From: Chrysochromulina parva
Lineage: Eukaryota > Haptophyta > Prymnesiales > Chrysochromulinaceae
Direction of reading: 5' to 3'
Length of the DNA stretch: 64,000 bases
Assembly: GCA_002887195.1 (NCBI GenBank)
Contig: PJAB01000017.1
Coordinates: 1 to 64,000 of the forward strand
Made by a program: the position numbers and the translations under genes. Shown here piece after piece: positions 40,592-48,582 of the stretch. The notes beneath the pieces were generated by a model. The model had not been told where the DNA came from, did not search any database, and saw nothing but the letters and a program-made list of their open reading frames with translations. Within the stretch, counting starts at the first letter, position 1. The number at the start of each line of letters is the position of its first letter.

Positions 40592-41591
40592 ATGCGCCGA
40601 CTCCTTCGGCCCCTCGTTTGCTGCAGCGCGCCGCCGCTACTCCGCGTCGCGACTCGTACGCTTCGCACATCCGCGGCCATCGCCGTTCCAACACCTTCTG
40701 GTCTCTTCTCCTGCACCGCAGCCGCGTTGGCAGCTGCTGCCGCCACCGCCGCCACCTCCGCATTGACCCCTTCGCAGTCCAAGGCGGCCCCGCCGCCTAC
40801 GGCCGAGGCTGACCGGCTCTTCGATGCCAACCAGTACGGGCCACTTGCCACGCTGTTGCGCGCGTCGCTCGCCAAAGCGCCCGATGATACCGAGCTGCTC
40901 TGGCGACTCGCCCGGGTGTGCAAGAAGCTCGCAGATGAGGAGAAGCCCAAGTCAGCCGCAAAGCAGGCGCTCATTCGGGAGGGCGCTCAGTCGTCTGAGC
41001 GCGCGCTCGCGCTGAAGCCAGATTGTGGGCCCGCGCACAAGTGGCAGGCCATCCTGCTGTCCGAGGTGGGCCACTTTGAGGGCACGACGACGACGATCAA
41101 AAACTCCTTTGTGGTGCGTGCGCACTTTGAGAAGGCGGTGGAGCTCTCTCCAAAGGACGCCACTTCGCGCCATCTGCTCGGCCTGTGGTGCTTCGAAGTC
41201 GCCAAGGTGCGCGCACGCGTGCGTCGCATGCCGTGCTCGCCTGTGCTGCTGCTGCGCGCTCCATGCGACATGCGACGTGCTCACTGCTGGCGCTGAGCCC
41301 ACGCGCTCCCTCTCTCCCTCGCAGCTCGGCTGGCTTGAGAAGAAGGCGGCCGCGGCGCTCTTCGCGACGCCTCCAACGGCGACCTTCGAGGAGGCGCTCG
41401 GCCACTTTGAGGCGGCCGAGGCCATAGATCCGGGCTTCTACCCGAAGAATCTACTCCTCATGGCAATGGCGCATGCCAAGCTAGGCCACAAGGCAGAGGC
41501 GGAGCAATTGCGCCAGCGTTGCCTCGCGGCAAAGCCGCGAACGCCCGAGGACGAGCAGACGCGCAAGGAGGCCGAAAAGTGGGTGCCATGA
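40592..41591 (+). CDS. RMDN: RMDN-family TPR protein (regulator of microtubule dynamics), two exons
   Basis: Exons 40592-41206 and 41325-41591 join in phase 0 across a 118-base intron (AAG|GTGCGC ... CCCTCGCAG|CTC), giving 293 residues. The second exon begins GWLEKKAAAALFATPP. Together they match the RMDN1/FAM82 layout: ELLWRLARVCKKLAD, HKWQAILLSEVGHFEG, HFEKAVELSPKDATSRHLLG, then LFATPPTATFEEALGHF and FYPKNLLLMA, which are TPR-like helices. The N-terminus (MRRLLRPLVCC, Arg-rich, no acid) looks mitochondrial, as expected for RMDN1. Family members associate with mitochondria and, in animals, spindle microtubules. Reading through the intron would end at 41296 with an unrelated tail. Confidence 0.88.
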
Positions 41592-42074
41592 GGCCCCAGC
41601 GAGATTGGTGTCGGTAGTCGGGGGGCTGTGGCAAGCACTGTGTCGCCGGCGCGGGGACGGGGGGGGTAACTTTACGTTACGCCGTCGCGGACCGGCGGCG
41701 GACCGCGCGCGGCGCGACGGCGCGGGGCGCGCGTCGTCTCCGATAGCGTTCCGGGGCGCCCCGGCGCCCGGGGGCGTCGACGGTCCGGCGAGAGATGACC
41801 GGTCCGGCTTGACAGTGTCTTTAGATCACTCGCGACGCAGCGAAGAGATCGAGGGTTTTTGGCTTACGCAGGAGGCCCGCTGCTCGAATCACGAACGTGG
41901 TCCGTTGGCGCGCGCAACGAGGCGGAACCGCCGCACAGTCACGCACACGCAATGCACCCCCTACACAGAGCGTTGCCAATGTAATACAGTTTGGTCTGTG
42001 TTCAGTGCCGCGCCACGCCATTTTGCCTCGGCGCGGCCATGTGATTACCACCCGCTATCGCGAATGCGACCGTT
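41592..42074. other. Convergent intergenic spacer, nothing recognised
   Basis: 480 bases between the 3' ends of the RMDN gene and the small mitochondrial gene. The first part is extremely G/C-rich (about 41640-41800). No coding or RNA feature is supported. Confidence 0.5.
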
Positions 42075-42612
42075 CTACTCGGCCGACTCTTTGGAGGCGC
42101 GCAGCGTAGCGTAGTATTTGTCGTACAAAGCCTTCTCCTGCGCGTGCGACATGCGCCACCAGAGGGCCATGAAGAGGCCGAGGGCGGTAGCCTCAACGGA
42201 CATCTGGATGCCGAGCGACTGCGGACACGAGCCGATTCGGCGAGCGCGTCAGCCAAGAGTCACAGAGCAGGGAGATTTCAGGCAGCGGCCTTTGCATGGG
42301 CGCAGCGCCAGCAGCTATGTCTTGAGCCCAGGAGAGTCGTCGTCTGCGACGGATAATCACATGAATGTGACGGCCGACGCGTCAGGCGGCTGGCCGCGCG
42401 CAGCACGGGGCCCAAGAGATGGGGCGGCACCCAGCATCTCTGGACCTCCAATTGAATCGCGTGTGCCGCAACGCCAAGGTGGAATGCGGCGGAGCGGCGC
42501 GGCGTAGAGTTGGGCGGCTGCGCACCCGCGCACGGCCCGAGAACTCGGCCGCGTAGCGCACGCCCTTGAGGCGCAGCGCCGTCGCGTTCCTCAGTGCAGC
42601 AGCGAACATCAT
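42075..42612 (-). CDS. Small mitochondrial single-span membrane protein, two exons (possible complex IV subunit)
   Basis: Proposed exons are 42612-42526 and 42218-42075, with a 307-base intron (CGG|GTGCGC ... GTCCGCAG|TCG), giving 76 residues. The donor matches that of the RMDN intron. Exon 1 encodes an Arg/Ala-rich presequence (MMFAAALRNATALRLKGVRY). Exon 2 encodes a short hydrophobic span, ATALGLFMALWWRM, then SHAQEKALYDKYYATL. One span followed by a basic-aromatic tail with a Y-D-x-Y motif recalls small cytochrome c oxidase subunits (5C/6C/7A type), but the match is weak. The gene is divergent from the UBX gene (217 bases between starts). The alternative is a chance pairing of two short frames. 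Confidence 0.5.
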
Positions 42613-42829
42613 GACCAGGGAGAGATGGATGTTATGTGGGGCCTAGCAATCTGCTGTGGGGAAGAGTTGAGATTTCGCTGATGTGCGGCGGGTTGGTCCC
42701 GTCGAAACGAATCGAAAGAAGGCGAAGTTCAACAGTTCTCACCGATGGTTCTCTCCCTCCTGAGTTCACTGAGGACAAAAATTCCGTCCTTCGCCAGTCC
42801 TTCGCCCGCGCTTGCTTCTCAGCGCGCGC

Positions 42830-44696
42830 ATGTCGGTGTACAAAAAGGGAGACAAACGCGAGGACGACGAGCCGAAGAAGAATGAGTTAGAGAAGGGGCT
42901 CGACGCGCTCGGCAAGGGAATGGAGGACATGGCCAAGGGCATTTCCAGCCTCTTTGGCGGCGGCAGCAAGGACAAGAAGTGGGAGAAAAAGGGCGGCGGC
43001 CACACGCTCGGCACGGCTGCGGACGCGGAGGCAGCACGCCAGGCGCGGATGGCATCACTCGATAAGGCGGGTGCGGCTTCGTCCTCCTCGACGCCGCGGC
43101 AGCCCGCGCGGCCGCCACCGCCAGCCGCCGCCGCCGCGATCGCTGCAGCGGAGGCACGCGCAGCCGGTGGCAACCAGCCAAGGCGGGCGCCTTCGGCGCC
43201 GGCGGCGCCGGCAGTCGAGCGTGGCCCATCGGGTGCCTCGGGCGGCTTCGCGGGGCCGGGCCGCACGACTCAGGCGCCTGAGGCAAAGTACGCGTCTGAG
43301 ATCACGATGCTGCAGGAGATGGGTTTCAGAGCCGACGCGGCGGTGCGCACGCTCGTCGCATGCAACGGCGACATCGAGCAGGCGGTGAGCGTGCTTTCGG
43401 CCGATGAGAGTGCCGCATCGATGCCCGGTGGCGGCGGTGGCGGTGCCGCGGCGGCCGCGGTGGAGCGGATGGCGATGCTAGCGGAGGCGTCAGAGGCGAG
43501 CGCCGAGCACGCGCCCGCGCTCGGCATGGCGCTGGCGGGCATGCGCGGCGGCGGCGCATGCCTCGGCATCATCCGCAAGCTCATCGGCAACGTGCGCGAC
43601 CATCCCGACGACCCCAAGTACCGCAAGGTGCGGTTGACGAACCCCAAAATCGCCGAGGCGCTCGGGGGGTTACTCGAGGGCCTCGCGCTGCTCAGCGCGT
43701 GCGGCTTTACCTTCGACGCCACGGGCGAGTACGCCGAAATGAGCGACGCGGGCGCGGCTGCCACGGCCGCCCTCGAGGCCGCGTGCACAGCGCTCGACGA
43801 GGCGATCGCGTGCGCGGCCTCAGGAGGTCCACCGGTGCCCGTGGGCCCCTTCGACGTCAAGGTAATCGCCTGCTGATGGCCTGCTGATGGCATGCTGATG
43901 GCATGCTGATTGCATGCTGTTTGCGGCCTCGGGAGGTCCGCCCGTGCCCGCGGGTCCCTTCGACGCCAAGGTACTCGTGGCGCCCGAGGTCGGCTGATGA
44001 TTGCATCTGATGATTGCATGCTGATGCTTGCATGTTGATGGCCTGCCTGATTGCGTCCCTCATCAGGTGCTCGTGGCGCCCGAAGGCGGCGCCCCGATGC
44101 ACTTCGACGAGGTGGGCGATGACTTTTATCAGATCACGCCCGCCGAGGCCAAGGCGCTCCTCGACATGGCGGCAGCCAAACGCAAAAAGGAAGAGCAGTT
44201 TAAGACCCGCGAGACGCGGGAGCTCGAGGCAGCGCGTCGCAAGCGCGTGTATCGGAAAGCCATGATCCGCGTGCGCTTCCCGGATGGGGTGGTACTTCAA
44301 GGCACCTTCAGCTCGAGCGCCACCGTGGGCGCCGTGCTTGCCTGGGTCGAAAGCTCGATGCGTGAGCCCGGCCATGCCTTTGAGCTCGCGATCGCGCGTG
44401 GGCAGCCGCTCAAGGAGCTCAGCGAGACGCTCGAGACGGCGCAGCTCTGCCCGGCCGCCCTGCTCAACTTCCGCTCGCCAAGCGAGGAGAGGCTCCAGCC
44501 GCCGTACGTGCACGCGCAGCTCATGCAGCAGGCCCAGGTGCTCGGTCAGGAGCAGATCGAAATCCCACAGGGGCTCACGGTGGAGGAGGCGCGAGCGTGG
44601 CAGGAGGCGCGCGACGGCGCGCGCCGCACCAAGCCGTCGGCGTACGGGCGGCCGGGTGAAGGTGGCGAGGGGAGGAGGCCGCGCTGGATGAAGTGA
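42830..44696 (+). CDS. UBA-PUB-UBX domain protein (p97/CDC48 cofactor), two exons
   Basis: Exons 42830-43861 and 44067-44696 give 553 residues. The start is the first ATG; an upstream TTG extends the frame but is unlikely. Order: a Lys/Glu-rich N-terminus, an Ala/Pro linker, a UBA domain (about 150-190, MLQEMGFRADAAVRTLVAC), a PUB domain (about 243-300, CLGIIRKLIGNVRDHPDDPK), a linker helix with RKKEEQFKTRETRELEAARR, and a UBX domain (about 408-490, IRVRFPDGVVLQGTF). PUB binds the p97 tail and UBX its N-domain, while UBA binds ubiquitin, so this should be an adaptor in ubiquitin-dependent extraction or endolysosomal sorting, similar to UBXN6. The intron is 205 bases (AAG|GTAATC ... CATCAG|GTG) and contains a duplicated exon junction. 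Confidence 0.9.
43814..44086 (+). repeat. Exon-junction duplication inside the UBX-gene intron
   Basis: The last 48 bases of exon 1 (43814-43861) recur at 43923-43970 inside the intron with about six changes. The intronic copy continues at 43971-43990 directly into a copy of the first 20 bases of exon 2 (44067-44086; about three changes), with no intron between. TGATGGCATGC-type short repeats fill the rest of the intron. Confidence 0.85.
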
Positions 44697-44723
44697 GGAC
44701 GCCCTGGATGAAGTGAGGACGCC
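44684..44723 (+). repeat. 20-bp tandem duplication over the UBX-gene stop codon
   Basis: CTGGATGAAGTGAGGACGCC is repeated exactly at 44684-44703 and 44704-44723. The unit includes the terminal Trp-Met-Lys-stop, so the copy falls in the 3' untranslated region and does not change the protein. Confidence 0.85.
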
Positions 44724-44932
44724 GTCGTGAGCGCCGACAGCCACACGACACGTGCTTACGTGGCAATCCGTTACTGGGCAATGGCAATGTTCGTAGCAGG
44801 TTCGGTTCTGGTGGCTAGGGTCACTCCTGGTAGGAGCATTGGCGGCGGGAACACACATTTTTGCATAGTCCAGAGAGAGTTCAGGTGACCCGCAAAGAGC
44901 GTTGTGATTGGTTGATCACTTCCTTCACTTCC

Positions 44933-44963
44933 TTGACTTGACTTGACTTGACTTGACTTGAAC
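44933..44963 (+). repeat. TTGAC microsatellite
   Basis: About six TTGAC units followed by two ACTTGAACAT-like copies. Same pentamer as at 40531 and 46060. It lies in the 450-base spacer before the Cys-rich gene. Confidence 0.9.
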
Positions 44964-45146
44964 ATACTTGAACATGACCTCATGAGTTTCACAGCTGCAA
45001 GCTGGAATCCTGCCTGGGATGCAGGGCCCCCGGCCGAGGCGAGGAAAGCCCTTGTGCCCTCGCATTAACGCAGGGGTCCGCGTGCGGGTCCGCAGGCACC
45101 AAATTAGCGCTGGTAGCACTCCGACCTGACCCCACGACAGGCGCGA

Positions 45147-45959
45147 ATGTCGGTTCTCCACCATCTTGGAGAGTGCTTTGAGGCGTGCAACCATACCAGT
45201 GGCTATTGTACCAGTGGCTATTGCGGCAGTGGCGGCGCATGCTGTCGCCAAGGGTTCAATTCCACGCCTGCCTTTGTGTGTGCGGGCCGGGGCTGTCCCC
45301 GTGATCACTGCTGCATCGATTTGATCCTCCCGACTCCACCATTTCTACCTCCGCAACCATCAATGCCGCCCATGCCACCGCCTCTGGCCTTGGTCAAGGT
45401 TGCGCTCACGCCTGGTGCGCTGACGGGCATCATCTTGGGCGCGATCCTCTCGTGCGTGCTATGCGCGGTTGGCTTGGGCGTGAGCGTGAACCTCTACTCG
45501 CGACGGCAGTACGAAGCTTCGAAGATCCAAGCTTTGACCGAAGTGGGCCAGACCGTCTCAGCACTCACGCAAGAACTCGCAACTTTGCAGACGAGATCTT
45601 CTGATATCGTGTCTGCTGCTTGGAGCGGCAGCAACCTTCGAAAGAGCAGCCGGAGCGGCGCGCGGCGGCTCACGGATGCCGAGATTGATGACGTCTTCGC
45701 AGCGAGTACCGGTACGCAGCTCGACGTCGAGTTAGATGAGGCAGCGTTGGAGAAGATGGTCGCCGAAGCGCTCGCAGCCGGCGACGAGGCGGTAACAGAG
45801 GAGGAGGCGACAGCAGATGCGAAGGCGGCGGCGCAGGAGGAGGAGGCGCAGGTCGCAGGTGCCAGACCCTCTGCTGTCCAGCGCCTGCGCCTGCCGTCCG
45901 GCGCAGCCGCGCCAGCCTGGTCCATCGATTTCGATAAAGACGACGAGATCGTGGAATGA
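45147..45959 (+). CDS. Cys-rich single-pass membrane protein of unknown function
   Basis: 270 residues from the first ATG after an in-frame stop. Residues about 9-56 hold ten cysteines in GYCGSGGACCRQGF and CAGRGCPRDHCC patterns. A Pro-rich stretch (60-80) follows, then one strong membrane span (about 89-113, IILGAILSCVLCAVGLGVSV), a short coiled coil, and an acidic Ala/Glu-rich tail ending FDKDDEIVE. The Cys module resembles small extracellular modules I have seen repeated in haptophyte and dinoflagellate proteins. No signal peptide precedes it, so the topology would need the single span to act as anchor, or a 5' exon is missing (CCACGACAG just before the ATG could be an acceptor). Confidence 0.6.
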   Translation: MSVLHHLGECFEACNHTSGYCTSGYCGSGGACCRQGFNSTPAFVCAGRGCPRDHCCIDLILPTPPFLPPQPSMPPMPPPLALVKVALTPGALTGIILGAILSCVLCAVGLGVSVNLYSRRQYEASKIQALTEVGQTVSALTQELATLQTRSSDIVSAAWSGSNLRKSSRSGARRLTDAEIDDVFAASTGTQLDVELDEAALEKMVAEALAAGDEAVTEEEATADAKAAAQEEEAQVAGARPSAVQRLRLPSGAAAPAWSIDFDKDDEIVE

Positions 45960-46059
45960 CATTCTAGATTCTACTAAAGATAAGCATATCATCGACTCGC
46001 AAAACGCAATGCTAGAGAAAGATAAGAGTGTTTTGGTGGCACCCGTCATCAGTTGAGTC

Positions 46060-46079
46060 TTGACTTGACTTGACTTGAA
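46060..46079 (+). repeat. TTGAC microsatellite
   Basis: Four TTGAC-type units followed by CAAGCAAGCAAGC. Third array of the same pentamer in about 6 kb. Confidence 0.85.
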
Positions 46080-46211
46080 GCAAGCAAGCAAGCTGTTTAT
46101 CTTAGTCGACTTTGCGCATATTATGAGCTTGAGCTCAAAAATGAGTCTCAAATCCTTGCTCAAATCACTTGTATGAGCCATTCGAGCCCATCCTGGTGCG
46201 TCTTTCCGAGC

Positions 46212-46289
46212 GTTCAGTTCAGTTCAGTTACTACACAAACAATAGACAACCTGAACTGAACTGAACTGAACTGAAAACTGAACTGAACT
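46212..46289. repeat. TTCAG/CTGAA pentamer arrays in inverted orientation
   Basis: GTTCAGTTCAGTTCAGTT (46212-46229) faces AACTGAACTGAACTGAAC (46254-46271), a perfect 18-base inverted repeat with a spacer of about 24 bases. Further CTGAA units run to 46289. It ends about 75 bases before the cytochrome c1 start codon, so it could form a cruciform in the promoter or a hairpin in the 5' leader. Confidence 0.85.
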
Positions 46290-46363
46290 TGCCGAGCGTG
46301 CTAGAAACCGCGTGAAGGAGACGCAACGCCCAAGAGGACGCTTGTGAGAACTTGTCCTTCGAC

Positions 46364-47444
46364 ATGCTGGTGAGCTCTTGCGGCGACCACATCACCCAGC
46401 CGCCGCCGCGCCCGCGCATCTGTAGCCCTCCGGCCCGCTCCTTCCGCGTGCTGATGCGCCATCCGGCTCTCACTCCACCGTCGCTCCCGCAAACAGGCTC
46501 GTATCGCCTCCCGTGCGGCGCTCCGGCGCCTCTCACATCCGAGCTTGGAGAGCTCTCTGCTGCCTTCGCTCGCCGCCGGTGCTACGGTCGCGGCGGCCAC
46601 GTTTGGCTATGTTGCCGCGTCCGACGATGTGATCCACCCGATCCCACAGCCGTGGTCGCACAAAGGCTTCCTCGACGCCTATGACGCCGCTAGGTGCAGA
46701 CTCGCACGCCCCTGCTCACAGCGTGTTCCCTCCTCAGCCCGCCGCCTGGCTCTGCACGTGGCAAGCGCCTGAGACTTGCTCTGCGCCCGCCGTGCTCGCA
46801 GCATCCGCCGCGGCCACCAAGTGTACACGCAGGTGTGCGCCTCGTGCCACGGCCTCTCGCTCATCGCCTACCGCAACCTGGTGGGCGTGTGCTACTCTGA
46901 GGCGGAGGTCAAGACGATGGCCGAGGGCATTGACGTCAAGGACGGCCCGAACGACGAGGGTGAGTACTTCGAGCGCCCGGGCAAACCCTCCGACTACATG
47001 CCCTCGCCCTACCCCAACGAGGAGGCCGCGCGCTTTGCCAACAACGGCGCGTATCCGCCTGACCTGTCGCTGATCGTCAAGGCTCGCCACGGCGGCGCTG
47101 ACTACATTTTCGCGCTGCTGACGGGCTACAAGGATGTGCCCGCGGGCATCGCGCCGCGCGAGACGCAGTACTACAACCCGTACTTTGCGGGTGGCTGGAT
47201 CGGCATGCCGCCGCCGCTCAACGATGGCGCAGTCGACTATGACGACGGCACGGCCGCGACGGCCTCGCAGATGGCGAAAGATGTGTCCATCTTCCTCGCC
47301 TGGACGTCCGAGCCGGAGCATGACGAGCGCAAGCTCGCGGGATTCAAGGCGATGGTCGCGCTCACCATCATGTTCGGATTCACCTGGTACTACAAGCGCA
47401 TGAAGTGGTCGCCGATCAAGAACCGCCGCCTCGAGCTGTACTAA
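46364..47444 (+). CDS. CYC1: Cytochrome c1 of respiratory complex III, three exons
   Basis: Proposed exons are 46364-46369, 46497-46693 and 46802-47444, giving 281 residues. Exon 1 codes only Met-Leu (ATGCTG|GTGAGC). Introns are 127 and 108 bases with GT-AG ends. The second junction (GCTAG|GTGCAG ... CTCGCAG|CATC) restores DAASIRRGHQVYTQV, as in other c1 proteins. The presequence (MLARIASRAALRRLSHPS, Arg-rich) and a following hydrophobic stretch form the bipartite sorting signal to the intermembrane space. The heme c site is CASCH (80-84). YRNLVGVCYSEAE, NNGAYPPDLSLIVKARHGG and GMPPPL (probable axial Met) follow, and a C-terminal anchor precedes KNRRLELY. The first exon is inferred: exon 2 has no usable ATG before an in-frame stop. 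Confidence 0.9.
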
Positions 47445-47864
47445 GCGCAAGCGCGTGCGTCCCGTATCCAACAGGAGGACGGGTGGGAAGGGCCACGGGA
47501 TGATCGAGTGGGCGCGGTGTGCGCGCGGGAGACACGCCGCGCGTGAAGTCCGTATGGTGCTGATAGGTCGCCTACTTAGCAGGCGCTCCTCCTGGCTGTG
47601 ATGGCCGCGCCGCCGCAACGGAGTAACTTCGGAGTTGCCTAGGCCGTGTGTCGATGCCGCGCGCGTCTGGTCAGCGCAGCCACTGAGCACTGTCGCACGG
47701 TTTGGTTTGTGTATTTGGAGTGTGCATAAGTGTTAATGTGTGTATTACTTTGTGGCACTCGCGTGCGGGTCACAACCCACAAACCGGCGTTTATCTCCGG
47801 ATCGCGTCCGGACTCCGTGAGCTCGAAATGATGGGTACGCGGCTGCGCATCCCTCTCGACTGGG
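47445..47864. other. Convergent intergenic spacer, nothing recognised
   Basis: 420 bases between the 3' ends of the cytochrome c1 and NOPCHAP1-like genes. No repeat, RNA or coding region is supported. Confidence 0.5.
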
Positions 47865-48338
47865 TCACCTTGCCGTCCTTGGCTTCTGAGCCCGATGCGA
47901 CACCCTCTCGTCCTGCTCGGTTTCAGTACCGGCCGCAAGAAGCCTCCGCGTGGCGCTTTTCGACTTGTGTGCCGAGTCCACCGCTCCATCTGTCGCAGCA
48001 GCGGAACAACTACTAGAGTCAATCTCACTCACGAGTGTCTTGCCCGCTTTGCGCGCGGCGGCCATGGCCACGGTGGCTGTCCCAGCGCTCGGCACCTTCA
48101 AGGTGCTCAGGCCATCCGGCAGTTGCTGATCCTGCTGCTGCATTTCAAAGAGGCCGCACATGAGGTCCATCTCGATGTGCTGTGCATGTGGGTCCTCAAG
48201 ATGCTCGATGGAGACGCTGGCGGGATCATTGGCATGCTGTGCCTCGAGCTCCGCGTTCGCAGCCTTCATGGCGGGCAGGAAGGCTGCCAGTCGACCCAGC
48301 AGTGCGCTTGGCGGTGGCATTGAGGACGACGAAGACAT
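47865..48338 (-). CDS. NOPCHAP1 (C12orf45)-like protein
   Basis: 157 residues from ATG. The conserved-looking part is residues 12-70: ALLGRLAAFLPAMKAANAEL, an acidic linker, then HIEMDLMCGLFEMQQ. This matches my memory of the DUF4598 core (LL-x-L-x-x-FLP-x-M-x-x-AN-x-EL ... YIEMDL-x-x-G-x-x-E). In humans this protein links R2TP/PAQosome to NOP58 during box C/D snoRNP assembly. The C-terminal half is Ser/Ala/Thr-rich and probably disordered. It is divergent from the kelch gene (244 bases between starts). The call rests on a short motif. Confidence 0.6.
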   Translation of the reverse strand: MSSSSSMPPPSALLGRLAAFLPAMKAANAELEAQHANDPASVSIEHLEDPHAQHIEMDLMCGLFEMQQQDQQLPDGLSTLKVPSAGTATVAMAAARKAGKTLVSEIDSSSCSAAATDGAVDSAHKSKSATRRLLAAGTETEQDERVSHRAQKPRTAR

Positions 48339-48582
48339 TGTTGCTCGTGTTCACAATGCGAAACACCTCAGTCAAGAAAACTGGAGTCAAGCGTGAACCG
48401 CCACAGCTCTGATCTCGAATAAGGCACAATAGCGATCGCCACAAGGAAACTGATCTGGACTTCACAGTCAATATCGTTTCGCCGAGCTGTTTCCAAAGTC
48501 GCTCGTCTCGCTCACTCGCTCTCGCTTTGCTCGCTGGCGCTTGCTGCAGCTTGCAGCCGCCGACAGTTTCTGCTCTGGCAGC

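Noticed and set aside
41207..41296. Read-through C-terminus of the RMDN frame
   Set aside because: The tail is unrelated to the family, while splicing at 41206/41325 restores the conserved sequence exactly.
45240..45275. GGTTCAATTCC, resembling a tRNA B box
   Set aside because: Lies inside the Cys-rich coding region and no cloverleaf or A box can be built around it.
40531..46289. Pentamer arrays as a possible CRISPR-like array
   Set aside because: Simple microsatellites without spacers, in a eukaryotic genome.
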